Shown in pieces: positions 38,975-47,343 of a stretch of 58,475 nt of DNA. The DNA is taken from the NCBI GenBank assembly GCA_030065875.1, contig JASJCR010000038.1:1-58475 (forward strand), in the 5' to 3' direction. The DNA comes from Ardenticatenaceae bacterium. Its GTDB lineage: Bacteria > Chloroflexota > Anaerolineae > Promineifilales > Promineifilaceae. The notes beneath the pieces were generated by a model that saw nothing but the letters and a program-made list of their open reading frames with translations, searched no databases and was not told the DNA's origin. The translations under genes were made by a program, and so were the position numbers. How positions within the stretch are numbered: the first letter of the stretch is position 1; every line of letters starts with the position of its first letter.

Positions 38975-40921
38975 TCAATTTTTCAAATGAGATATTGCGG
39001 AATTCATCACCTCAAATTCCTTTTCATCAAAATTTACCCCAGATCGATCCGCCAACAAAGACAGCAGAGGGAAACCGTAGGGATCACGGCCGTTGGCCAA
39101 CAGCTGCGCCGCGGCCGCTCCCACACTCAACGAGTGTCCCGCATCAATTTTTGACAACCGGGCACGCTTCTGATGCTCCGCTCGCAAAATCAGCTTCTCC
39201 CGCCGCGGCGGGATCAACCACTGGGCCACGGTATAAACGGTGGCTACCGGCAGCCCTAAACGGCGCAGACGAGCACCCAAGCGGCGAATCCAATCCTGAT
39301 TTAAAACCTGCCCTTTTGTAGATGGCTTGGGAAAGGGGTACACCATCCCGTCGGCCGAAATCAGACTTTGCAAATTATCCATACCGGTTAAATCCGCGCT
39401 TCCAGCGGCCAGCGCCTGAGCTTTGGTCAACATGCGCTGTGGATCCCGATCAGAAATCAGGATCGCTTTCCCTTGTTCATCCATCAAGATGCCCGCTTTC
39501 ACCAGCAAAACTTTCCGTTCCCACAACATCCAGCGCAAAAGCGGCTCGATCACGTTGCTGTAAAGCACGGTCGGGGAGCGCTGCACCAGGGGTGAAGCCA
39601 CTACTTCGGCAAATCGCTCTAGCGGATAAATGGTGACCGCAAATCCCAGGCGGCCGAGCCCCTCGTCATAGCTGATCGTGTCCCGCGTGCGGCGTGGAGT
39701 TCCATGCCGATCCAGCCGCAGCCGAATATCAATTTCGGCCGGTTCCCGATCGGTTTGAAAATAAATCATGTCCGGCAGCGGAATCGGTGACTCAATCGTC
39801 AGCAATCCGTGAATATCGTAATAATTAATCGACCGCTCATGAGCCAGCAAATCGCGAGTCCAAATCCAGCGATCCGAAAGCAAATAGCGCACGCCGGTTG
39901 TCAGGGCGATGGCCAAAATATTGCTGATTAACAGCGGCCACTCCAGGCCAAAAAAGCTCAAGGCAAACAGCGGCAGCCGCAAAAAGAGCAAAAAGAGCTG
40001 ATTGATCAGCACATACCGGCCAAACTTCTGCCCGCTCCCGTCATTGGGGAAAACAAAGCGGCGGTTGGCCCAAAACGAAATCAAATCTGACAGCTCGGTC
40101 GCCAGCACCACGGCCAGCAGCGGGTGCAAAATCGCCGGACCGGCCAGCAGCCACACCAGCCCGTTATTCAACAGAAAAGCAAACAGCCCCACCAGTAAAT
40201 ATTTTCCCATCGGCCGCTGATGGGCGGTTAAACGCAGCGTCATCAAATGACGAAAAAAGCGCATGCCCTCCTGAAAGTCAGCCTTGCTCTCCCCATCATA
40301 GCGCTCGGCAAAGTCAAAGTGGACTTCCGTGATGCGCATATCCGGGCAGCGCACCAAAATTTCGAGCAGGATCTTAAACCCTTCCGGCTGCAAACGGCCA
40401 GCGTCAACCTGATCCCGACGAACGAGAAAAAAGCCGGTCAGCGGATCAGAAACATCTTTGAGCGATCGGGGAAACATCGCCCGAGCTAAAATCGTCAGGC
40501 TTTGTGACGTTAAGGTGCGAAAAAGGGTCAACCCCTGCGGCCCCAAAACATTGGCTTTGCGGCTGGCCACAACCATATCCGCATCGAGCTTCTGAGCGGC
40601 CGCAAGAAGCTGGGGCACCACCTCCGGCGGGTGCTGCAAATCCCCATCCATCACGCAAACCCAGCGTCCGCGGGCGGCCTGCAATCCATCAACCACCGCC
40701 CCGCTCAAGCCATTTCGCGCCTCCAGCGGCCGGTGAAGAAGGCGCACCGGCAACGCGGATCTTTCCGCCAGGGCGGCAATCACCTGCGGCGTTTCATCCC
40801 GGCTGTCATCCACAAAAAGCACTTCGGCCATCTCGTGTGTTAATACAGCGGACAAACGATCAACTAGAGGCTGCACGTTTCCCGCTTCGTTCATTGTCGG
40901 GACGATAACCGTTAATTCCAT
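38975..40921 (-). CDS. DPM1-like GT2 fused to GtrA and a degenerate HprK-like domain
   Basis: Residues 1-225 form a polyprenyl-phosphate sugar transferase domain (LTVIVPTMNEAGNVQPLV, the FVDDSRDET strand, and MDGDLQHPPE with Asp92/Asp94). Residues 235-365 form a four-helix GtrA domain (GKYLLVGLFAFLLNNGLVWL to FWANRRFVF). The last 270 residues resemble HPr-kinase/PEPCK-type P-loop proteins (LLRWMLWERKVLLVKAGILM, then a NLQSLISADGMVYPFPKP segment). Where a GxxGxGKST loop is expected, near residues 484-500, the sequence reads ISDRDPQRMLTKAQ, so nucleotide binding is doubtful. It likely makes and translocates a polyprenyl-phosphate sugar for the adjacent GT39 enzymes. Confidence 0.85.
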   Translation of the reverse strand: MELTVIVPTMNEAGNVQPLVDRLSAVLTHEMAEVLFVDDSRDETPQVIAALAERSALPVRLLHRPLEARNGLSGAVVDGLQAARGRWVCVMDGDLQHPPEVVPQLLAAAQKLDADMVVASRKANVLGPQGLTLFRTLTSQSLTILARAMFPRSLKDVSDPLTGFFLVRRDQVDAGRLQPEGFKILLEILVRCPDMRITEVHFDFAERYDGESKADFQEGMRFFRHLMTLRLTAHQRPMGKYLLVGLFAFLLNNGLVWLLAGPAILHPLLAVVLATELSDLISFWANRRFVFPNDGSGQKFGRYVLINQLFLLFLRLPLFALSFFGLEWPLLISNILAIALTTGVRYLLSDRWIWTRDLLAHERSINYYDIHGLLTIESPIPLPDMIYFQTDREPAEIDIRLRLDRHGTPRRTRDTISYDEGLGRLGFAVTIYPLERFAEVVASPLVQRSPTVLYSNVIEPLLRWMLWERKVLLVKAGILMDEQGKAILISDRDPQRMLTKAQALAAGSADLTGMDNLQSLISADGMVYPFPKPSTKGQVLNQDWIRRLGARLRRLGLPVATVYTVAQWLIPPRREKLILRAEHQKRARLSKIDAGHSLSVGAAAAQLLANGRDPYGFPLLSLLADRSGVNFDEKEFEVMNSAISHLKN

Positions 40922-43183
40922 CTAAGATCCATCTCCAGAGCCGTTTAAAGCCATCACCCACGGTTCACCAAGCTGCTCCCCGGTCGCGGCATCGTATAAA
41001 CCGATGCGCACGCCGACCGGCTCCTGGAGTATGTCAAAACCGTGCTGCTGAGTAAAAATATCCCCCGGCCGCCACGAACTGCTGTCAAAGGTCAATATAT
41101 CGGACTGCCCAATAATTTGATTCTCTCGATCGAGGGCGTGGACAAATATTTTTAGCGTTTGCTGCGTGTCCTGCTTGACGCGCCACCGCGTGATTACTGA
41201 CATCACCCCTTCGCTCAAGGTGATTTCCGGCTCAATCATCTCCGCCGCTCCCATATCCCGAGCCACTGCCAAATCGGCAAACGGCTGCTGCCCGGCCGGG
41301 AGTTCCCACAATTGCACCCCGTCCTGTGTGGCCATGAGGTTCATCTCCCACTGCGATGGATACGCCGTGGCAACCTGCTCCGGCACGAACAAAAAAAGCC
41401 CGTCGGGAGCATACACCGCCCCGGCCGCTGGATCAAACCAGCGAATTTTTCGATTGTTAGACGAAATTTGAGCCATCAGCGATGGAGCAATTTCATAAGG
41501 CACCACGTTGCCAAATGCCACATCGACCTGCGGGTCCTCAAACTCGATGTGGAAAAGATAAATGCTTTCCCCGATCCGCTCAACCGGCTCCATCTCTTTA
41601 AAAACGTCAAAAAAATCCGCCTGGCCCCCTAAAACCGCCCCGTGTAAGTTGGTGAGGCTGATCGCATACCAGCCCGGTGCCGGGTCTGAAGGAACAAACG
41701 GCTGGCGCAGCGGCGGCCGCTGTTCCGGCCCGGCCGGCCAGGTGGGCAAACTGATAAAATCGAGCCCGTAAATCGATGGGTGCATCGTGCCAAAGTAGCT
41801 TAAGTAAACCGGCTCTTTTGCTTGCTGCTGCCAGGAGGCCACGGCCTGTAGATCTTGACCCCAATCGATATTGCTGTCCGACAGGACAGCCCCACCACCA
41901 CTCGGACCACCCACAAGAAAGTTAAAAAACGGCAGGTAATCGGGCCAAAAACGAGCCGCCTGCCCTGCCAACAGCAGCAAAATGACCCAGAGTGCGGCCC
42001 GGAAGTTAGGATAAGCCAGCGGTTTGGCTGACGGCCACACCTGAGCGATCATAACCAGACCAAGCAGCACCATAAACGGCACGATCGACAGCAGGTAGCG
42101 ATAGCCTATATTGATGGCTGATGCCTGGGTAAATCCCAAATATATCAGAAGCGGGAGAAGCAAATACATCCAGCTGGACGGCAGCTTTCGCTGGATCGTC
42201 AAGGTGATCATGGCCACCATCCCGGCCGCAAACAGCAGCAGCGTTGGCAGCGGGGTTTTAACCAGCAGGGCGATCAGAAAGTAAGTTGCCCATCCCCCCT
42301 GGCTGATCTCACCATTTAAATAGACGCCGTGAGTGCCACCCAAATAATTAAGCTGCCAGAAAAGCTCATCCCAAAAGACCCCGCCCGGCAGCGGCCGAAA
42401 AGCGAACCCAAACACCGCCCAAATCACCACCCAGCTGATCAGGCCGCTGCCAATCAGCCCCAAAACCGGCCGTACGCTGCGCTTCTGCCAGGCAACCCAC
42501 AACCCCTGTAGGGCCAATACCGGCACAATCACGGCCGAAGTAAATTTGATCGATAATCCAATCCCCAAGGCCACCCCACACCACACAATTCCCCAATTTT
42601 TGTCTCGGGTCAAAAAATGGTATCCACCATACAGGGCGGCCAGATAGCAGAAAGCGGCCGGGACGTCATTGGTTACCAATCGGCCATGGGCAATTATATT
42701 GGGATCAAGCGCCACCAGAGCGGTGGCGATGAGGGCCAATCCCGACCCTAAACCCAGATCAAGCGCCCAGCGAAATACCAGGGCAGCCAATAAAAGAGCA
42801 AACCACATCCCGGTTAGACGGGCTAAAAACAGGAGGCGATGCCACGGATTGCCCATCTCAAACATAAAGAGAGATCCGGTCACACTCCAGTTGCCTTCCT
42901 CCCAGGCGTCTGTCTCCGTTGGAAATTGCAAATCCGGCTCCAAAATCGCTGGGGCGGCGGCCAGACCGTGACCGACCACCGGATGACCCAGGCGGAAATG
43001 GGTTGCGCCGGTCAGCCAGTAAGCCAGTCCACGATGGATATGCGCCGGTTCATCCACCACCGGGCTTTTTTCTAATCCGCTGCTCACCATCAGCCAGAAC
43101 GACAGCAGCAAAATAAGCAGCAGCGGCCAGCGTGGGTTAAAAGAAGGGGGAACAGCGGGTCCGGCCGCTTGATGATTACGCAT
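40922..43183 (-). CDS. GT39/PMT-like membrane glycosyltransferase with C-terminal beta-sandwich module
   Basis: The 753-residue protein has about eleven membrane helices. The first outside loop has the catalytic-type DE pair (PVVDEPAHIHRG, Asp44/Glu45). Signatures shared with the genes at 45467 and 53741 are LDPNIIAHGRLVTND, INIGYRYLLSIVPF and DSNIDWGQDL. The C terminus is a soluble module (RWRVKQDTQQTLKIFVHALD, then SWRPGDIF and VRIGLYDAATGEQL). It probably uses the polyprenyl-phosphate sugar made by the directly following gene; the stop TAG abuts that gene's ATG. The acceptor is unknown. Confidence 0.87.
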   Translation of the reverse strand: MRNHQAAGPAVPPSFNPRWPLLLILLLSFWLMVSSGLEKSPVVDEPAHIHRGLAYWLTGATHFRLGHPVVGHGLAAAPAILEPDLQFPTETDAWEEGNWSVTGSLFMFEMGNPWHRLLFLARLTGMWFALLLAALVFRWALDLGLGSGLALIATALVALDPNIIAHGRLVTNDVPAAFCYLAALYGGYHFLTRDKNWGIVWCGVALGIGLSIKFTSAVIVPVLALQGLWVAWQKRSVRPVLGLIGSGLISWVVIWAVFGFAFRPLPGGVFWDELFWQLNYLGGTHGVYLNGEISQGGWATYFLIALLVKTPLPTLLLFAAGMVAMITLTIQRKLPSSWMYLLLPLLIYLGFTQASAINIGYRYLLSIVPFMVLLGLVMIAQVWPSAKPLAYPNFRAALWVILLLLAGQAARFWPDYLPFFNFLVGGPSGGGAVLSDSNIDWGQDLQAVASWQQQAKEPVYLSYFGTMHPSIYGLDFISLPTWPAGPEQRPPLRQPFVPSDPAPGWYAISLTNLHGAVLGGQADFFDVFKEMEPVERIGESIYLFHIEFEDPQVDVAFGNVVPYEIAPSLMAQISSNNRKIRWFDPAAGAVYAPDGLFLFVPEQVATAYPSQWEMNLMATQDGVQLWELPAGQQPFADLAVARDMGAAEMIEPEITLSEGVMSVITRWRVKQDTQQTLKIFVHALDRENQIIGQSDILTFDSSSWRPGDIFTQQHGFDILQEPVGVRIGLYDAATGEQLGEPWVMALNGSGDGS

Positions 43184-43277
43184 AACGTCGGTATTCTACT
43201 CGACCCAGGATAATTGATCACACCTTTTCATTTCGTTGAAGGGTAGTAGGAGAAAAAAATTTAATTAATTTTTATCA

Positions 43278-43547
43278 ACCATGAAAAACACAAAAGGACA
43301 CAGAAAATAATTACAGCAGGCAAAATCCCCATGCAGTTCAGGGATGGACGGGTTACAGGTTTGCTCAAAAACAGACCAACAGGCTCCCCTCCCCGCGTCG
43401 GGTCCAAGGGCAGACAGATAAAAATTCCATTCTCATACAGTCCGACAGGCGCCCCTCCCGAATCGGGAGGGGGAATTTGTTGGACCGAAAAATAGCCGGT
43501 TAATCTTTTAAAAACTTTTGTGTTTTTCGTGTTTTTTGTGGTTATTT
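43278..43547. repeat. Region flanked by long inverted repeats, possible MITE-like element
   Basis: The arm at 43278-43305 (AACCATGAAAAACACAAAAG and following) matches the reverse complement of 43515-43547 (AACCACAAAAAACACGAAAA and following) with a few mismatches. The words have an eight-to-nine-base CACGAAAAA period. Within the 270 bases no transposase is coded. Confidence 0.5.
43452..43472. terminator. Perfect 9-bp GC-rich hairpin
   Basis: CCCCTCCCG pairs with CGGGAGGGG around AAT. It sits in the 370-base spacer (43184-43553) between the divergently transcribed GT39 genes, so a terminator role is not expected here. It resembles the hairpin at 31083-31108 and is probably the same type of element. 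The rest of the spacer holds no gene. Confidence 0.45.
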
Positions 43548-43553
43548 TTATTT

Positions 43554-45470
43554 ATGATGCGCCAGAAAACAATCCGTATTGCGGCTATCGCCACCCTCAT
43601 CGTCAGCTTGCTGCTGACCCTGTTGATCGCCACCGACTGGTGGCCGTATTTGCGCGGGCCGCAGCCGGACAGCGAGGTATGGCACTGGACCTATGCCCCA
43701 AAAGGGCTGGCCAACGCCCAAATATTTTTAGGGTCGCTGATCGCCGGTCTGCTGCTCAGCGTGTACTGGCTTGAAACAGCCGTTTCGCGCAGGCGCACCC
43801 GGCTGATTTTGCTTTTGCTGGCAGCCGTAACCTTTTTTTTGCAGTTTGGTCTGGTTAAAGTCACCCGGCAAAATGCCGCAGCCGAATTGATCGATCGCAC
43901 CCTGGCCGTCGACACCAGCGGCTACTTCTGGACGGCCGCCCAGCTGCCCGATCTGAGCGCCGCTCTGACTCAGTATCCCGAGTTAATGCCCACCTTTGAA
44001 TCGGATCATGCCCAGACCCATCCGCCAGGGCTGGTTGTGCTCAACCGCTGGACCATCAACCTGCTGGAGCGCGCTCCCCGACTGGCCAACCGGCTGGCCG
44101 CCCAGGTGTGGCCCCAGCGCTGCACCGATCGGTGGCTGCTCGACCAGTCAGCCGCAGGTGCCGCCGCCCTGGGCATCTGGTCCTTTTTACCCCTCGTGCT
44201 CTGGGCCGCAGCCGTGCCTCTAACGTATCCGCTGGCCATCTGGGTTCACCCCCAATCGCTCACGGCCGCCAAAATGGCCACGATCATGACCGCCTTTTTA
44301 CCGGCCGCCGTTTTTTTTGTCCCGGTTGACAGCCAGATCTTTGCCGCGTTGACCGTAGTCATTACTCTCCTGTTTTGGCGCGGAATTTCGACACTGCGGC
44401 TGGATTGGCTGGTGGCGGCCGGGCTGCTCCTCTCTTTTAGCTCCTTTTTGTCAATCGGCAACGCCCCCCTGCTGCTGCCCCTGATCGCCCTGGGGTTCTG
44501 GCTGCGGCGTGACGATCATTGGCGGGATCATTGGCGCTGGCTCCTGCCGTTTGGCGTCGGCTCGGCCGCCGTGTGGCTGATTTACTGGGTTTGGTTCGGT
44601 GTGCCCCCCTGGGAAATCGCCCTGACCGGTCTGGACAATCATTACGCCCTGGCCACCTCGCAGCGCAGCTACGGCCGGTGGCTGGGTTTTAATCTCGTTG
44701 ACCTGCTGCTCTTTGCCGGTCTGCCGGCGGTCTTGGGCACCCTGGGCTGGCTGTGGGCCATCCGGCAGCAGAGGTCCACAGCGGCCGTAATGTCCGTCAT
44801 CGTCCTCGGTTTTATCATTCTGCTCAACTTGAGCGGCTCCACTCGTGGGGAAGTCGGCCGAATCTGGCTTCTTTTTATGCCCTGGCTGACGATCCTGGGC
44901 GGCCTTTTCTGGGGGTCTTTTAGCGATCCAAACACCACCGGAACCCGCCCGAGTATTCTGCTGGCTCAACTGATCCTGCTGGCCGCTCTGGGGTTGAGCT
45001 GGCAGGGAATCGAAGCGGTAATTGTGCAGGCGGAGCAGCCGCCAATGCCCGCCATCGATACCGGCACGCTAAACCGATACGGCCTGGAGTTTGGGGAACA
45101 AATCGCCCTGACGCATGGCGGCGCTCGCTTTGAATCGGCCGCCTGGCTGGTGAAGGTTGACCTTGTTTGGGAAGCCGTTGGGCCCGTCGTGCGGCCGTAC
45201 ACCGTTTTTAACCACGTCAGGAATGCTGAAGGCGACATCGTGACCCAGCTCGACGGCTGGCCGGTCGACAACCAGTGGCCGCCAACCTGCTGGCAGGTCG
45301 GTGAGCAGGTGGTTGATCGGTACACCATTGTTCTTTCCGAAACGCTGCCGCCAGGCCGCTACGAGTTGTGGAGCGGCCTGTACGATCCGCGCGACTTTTC
45401 ACGCCTGACCACTCAAGAAGGGTCTGACGCGGTGCTCATCGGCAGCTTTGGGGTACCATCTCTTCCATGA
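43554..45470 (+). CDS. Polytopic membrane protein, GT39-like, with C-terminal beta-sandwich module
   Basis: The 638-residue protein has about eleven membrane segments and a large outside loop. It does not show the DSNIDWGQDL signature of its neighbours. FESDHAQTHPPGLVVLNRWT lies in the position of the GT39 loop with HPP, typical of mannosyltransferase-like proteins of this type. The C terminus is the shared soluble module: VKVDLVWEAVGPVVRPYTVF, then VRNAEGDIVTQLDGWPV, CWQVGEQVVDRY and PGRYELWSGLYDPRDFSRL. The ATG at 43554 is preferred to one at 43518, which would lie in the inverted repeat. It overlaps the next gene by four bases. Confidence 0.78.
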   Translation: MMRQKTIRIAAIATLIVSLLLTLLIATDWWPYLRGPQPDSEVWHWTYAPKGLANAQIFLGSLIAGLLLSVYWLETAVSRRRTRLILLLLAAVTFFLQFGLVKVTRQNAAAELIDRTLAVDTSGYFWTAAQLPDLSAALTQYPELMPTFESDHAQTHPPGLVVLNRWTINLLERAPRLANRLAAQVWPQRCTDRWLLDQSAAGAAALGIWSFLPLVLWAAAVPLTYPLAIWVHPQSLTAAKMATIMTAFLPAAVFFVPVDSQIFAALTVVITLLFWRGISTLRLDWLVAAGLLLSFSSFLSIGNAPLLLPLIALGFWLRRDDHWRDHWRWLLPFGVGSAAVWLIYWVWFGVPPWEIALTGLDNHYALATSQRSYGRWLGFNLVDLLLFAGLPAVLGTLGWLWAIRQQRSTAAVMSVIVLGFIILLNLSGSTRGEVGRIWLLFMPWLTILGGLFWGSFSDPNTTGTRPSILLAQLILLAALGLSWQGIEAVIVQAEQPPMPAIDTGTLNRYGLEFGEQIALTHGGARFESAAWLVKVDLVWEAVGPVVRPYTVFNHVRNAEGDIVTQLDGWPVDNQWPPTCWQVGEQVVDRYTIVLSETLPPGRYELWSGLYDPRDFSRLTTQEGSDAVLIGSFGVPSLP

Positions 45471-47158
45471 ACCGTCTTCACCGGCCGCTGTTTATACTGG
45501 CTCTGCTGCTTTTCTGGTGGCTGGCCCTGTCGTCGTTGGCCAACGACAGCCCGACGATGGATGAACCCAACCATTTGACCCGTGGGGTGACCTTTGTGTT
45601 AACCGGTGATCCGCGGCTCAGCGTCGAGCACCCCCCGCTGATCAACGCCCTCAGCGGGCGGCTGGCCACGCTCACCCCCCATATTTTGCTGCCGCTTGAA
45701 GACCCCAGCTGGCAGCGACAGCCGTCAGAAACGTTCTGGTACCTTTTTGCCGATCGCTTCAGCTGGGATGTTAACCGGGACCGCCTGCTGCAGATGGTTT
45801 TTCTCGGCCGGCTGCCCATCGTCCTGCTGACCATGCTGATGGCGGCAGGGGCTGCCCGGTTCGCCCAGCGGTTGTGGGGTGGTCTAGCCGGATTAGCCGC
45901 CCTGCTGGGGCTGCTGTTTGACCCCAACATCATCGCTCACGGCCGCTATATCACCACCGACCTGGGGGGCACTGCCTTTATTTTTTTGGCCACAGCAGTC
46001 TTGTGGCATATCTGGACCCAGCGGCGGCCGCGTTTCTGGCCGGATACGCTGCTTCTGGCGGTGGTGATGGGGCTGGCGTTTACCAGCAAGCTGCTGACCC
46101 TGGGGTTTATCCCTATCTGGAGCGTCCTCGCTTTGCTGCCCCTTTATCGGCCGGATGATGGGTGGAGGCGCGGGGGTCGACGCCTGTTCCAGCTGTGGCT
46201 GGCCGGTTTTGTGTCCATTTTTGTCGTGTGGGCGATTTTCGCCTTTGAGTGGGGGCCATTTTTATTTCTCGACCCCTCTCTCAGCTGGCTCAACGTTTAT
46301 TCAGCTCCCATGCCTACTTTCTGGTCCGGCATTGAGCGGATACTGCTCCTCAGCGGCGGCGGCCGCCCCACGTTTTTACTCGGCGAGCTGTCGACGTCCG
46401 GCTTCTGGAATTACTTTCCGGTTGCGCTGGCCGTCAAAACGCCCCTATTGACCCTGCTGCTGCTGGCGGCCGCTTTTCTTGTTGGGCTGGCCGGCCACCG
46501 CGCCTCTTCATCAACGGCCAACGCAGGGTCATCATCACTGCAAAAAACGGTGTTTCTCATTTTGCCGGCCGTGTTTTATTTTGCCATCAGCATGACCAGC
46601 GCCCTCAATATCGGTTATCGACATCTTTTGCCGATTTTACCGTTTGTCTATCTCCTGATCGCCGGGCTGTGGGGGAAAAACATTCTCCTGCCGGCCGTGT
46701 GGACCCGTTTGCGTCTGTGGATACTCCCACTTTTCTTGCTGCCCGCCCTGTGGATTTATCCGCACTATCTTAGCTACTTCAACCTCGCGGCCGGTGGACC
46801 AGCAAACGGCCACCACATTTTGATCGATAGCAACATCGACTGGGGGCAGGATCTGGCCCGGCTCCAGCAGTGGATGATTGATCGTGAAGTAGAGGAAATC
46901 AAACTGGCCTGGTTTGGCACCGCTGATCCATCGCTATACGACATCAACTACCAGCCTCTGCCCGGGCTGCCCCGTCATTTTGAGCTGTGGTGGGCGGTTC
47001 CCTTTAACCGGCAAAATCCGGATCCCGGTATCTATGTCATCAGCGCCAGCAATTTGTGGGAGCTGCCGCTCGAAGAGAAAACGGTGTTCGCCTGGTTCCG
47101 CGCCCGTGAACCGGATGAAAAGGTAGGGTATTCGCTGTTTGTGTATGTTGTGGAGTGA
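45467..47158 (+). CDS. GT39/PMT-like membrane glycosyltransferase
   Basis: The 563-residue protein has a catalytic-type TMDEPNHLTRG (Asp32/Glu33) in the first outside loop, then LFDPNIIAHGRYITTD, LNIGYRHLLPILPF and DSNIDWGQDLARL, the three signatures also found in the genes at 40922 and 53741. It has about ten membrane helices and ends soon after the DSNIDWGQDL domain. It therefore lacks the C-terminal module of its paralogues. Its ATG overlaps the stop of the preceding gene (ATGA), so the two proteins are probably made together, and the upstream partner carries the module. Confidence 0.87.
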   Translation: MNRLHRPLFILALLLFWWLALSSLANDSPTMDEPNHLTRGVTFVLTGDPRLSVEHPPLINALSGRLATLTPHILLPLEDPSWQRQPSETFWYLFADRFSWDVNRDRLLQMVFLGRLPIVLLTMLMAAGAARFAQRLWGGLAGLAALLGLLFDPNIIAHGRYITTDLGGTAFIFLATAVLWHIWTQRRPRFWPDTLLLAVVMGLAFTSKLLTLGFIPIWSVLALLPLYRPDDGWRRGGRRLFQLWLAGFVSIFVVWAIFAFEWGPFLFLDPSLSWLNVYSAPMPTFWSGIERILLLSGGGRPTFLLGELSTSGFWNYFPVALAVKTPLLTLLLLAAAFLVGLAGHRASSSTANAGSSSLQKTVFLILPAVFYFAISMTSALNIGYRHLLPILPFVYLLIAGLWGKNILLPAVWTRLRLWILPLFLLPALWIYPHYLSYFNLAAGGPANGHHILIDSNIDWGQDLARLQQWMIDREVEEIKLAWFGTADPSLYDINYQPLPGLPRHFELWWAVPFNRQNPDPGIYVISASNLWELPLEEKTVFAWFRAREPDEKVGYSLFVYVVE

Positions 47159-47159
47159 G

Positions 47160-47187
47160 ATACGAAATACGAAATACGATTTACGAA
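47160..47187. repeat. Heptamer tandem repeat (ATACGAA type)
   Basis: Four 7-base units: ATACGAA, ATACGAA, ATACGAT, TTACGAA. It begins directly after the stop codon of the GT39-like gene. Confidence 0.75.
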
Positions 47188-47216
47188 TGAACTCTGGCGA
47201 ATCAACAGTCCATTTT

Positions 47217-47265
47217 TCAATGGTCAATAGCTAATATCCAATAGCCAATGGTCAATGGTCAACGA
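47217..47265. repeat. Heptamer tandem repeat (TCAATGG type)
   Basis: Seven 7-base units in register: TCAATGG, TCAATAG, CTAATAT, CCAATAG, CCAATGG, TCAATGG, TCAACGA. Confidence 0.75.
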
Positions 47266-47308
47266 CATAATAACCAATAAACGAATATACCAATTAACCA
47301 ACACACCG

Positions 47309-47343
47309 TTGAAAATTGAATATTGCCTATTGATTATTGATTA
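47309..47343. repeat. Heptamer tandem repeat (TTGATTA type) supplying a stop codon
   Basis: Five 7-base units: TTGAAAA, TTGAATA, TTGCCTA, TTGATTA, TTGATTA. On the minus strand this encodes the last residues INNQ and the TAG stop of the membrane protein gene at 47327, so the gene ends inside the repeat. Confidence 0.75.
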
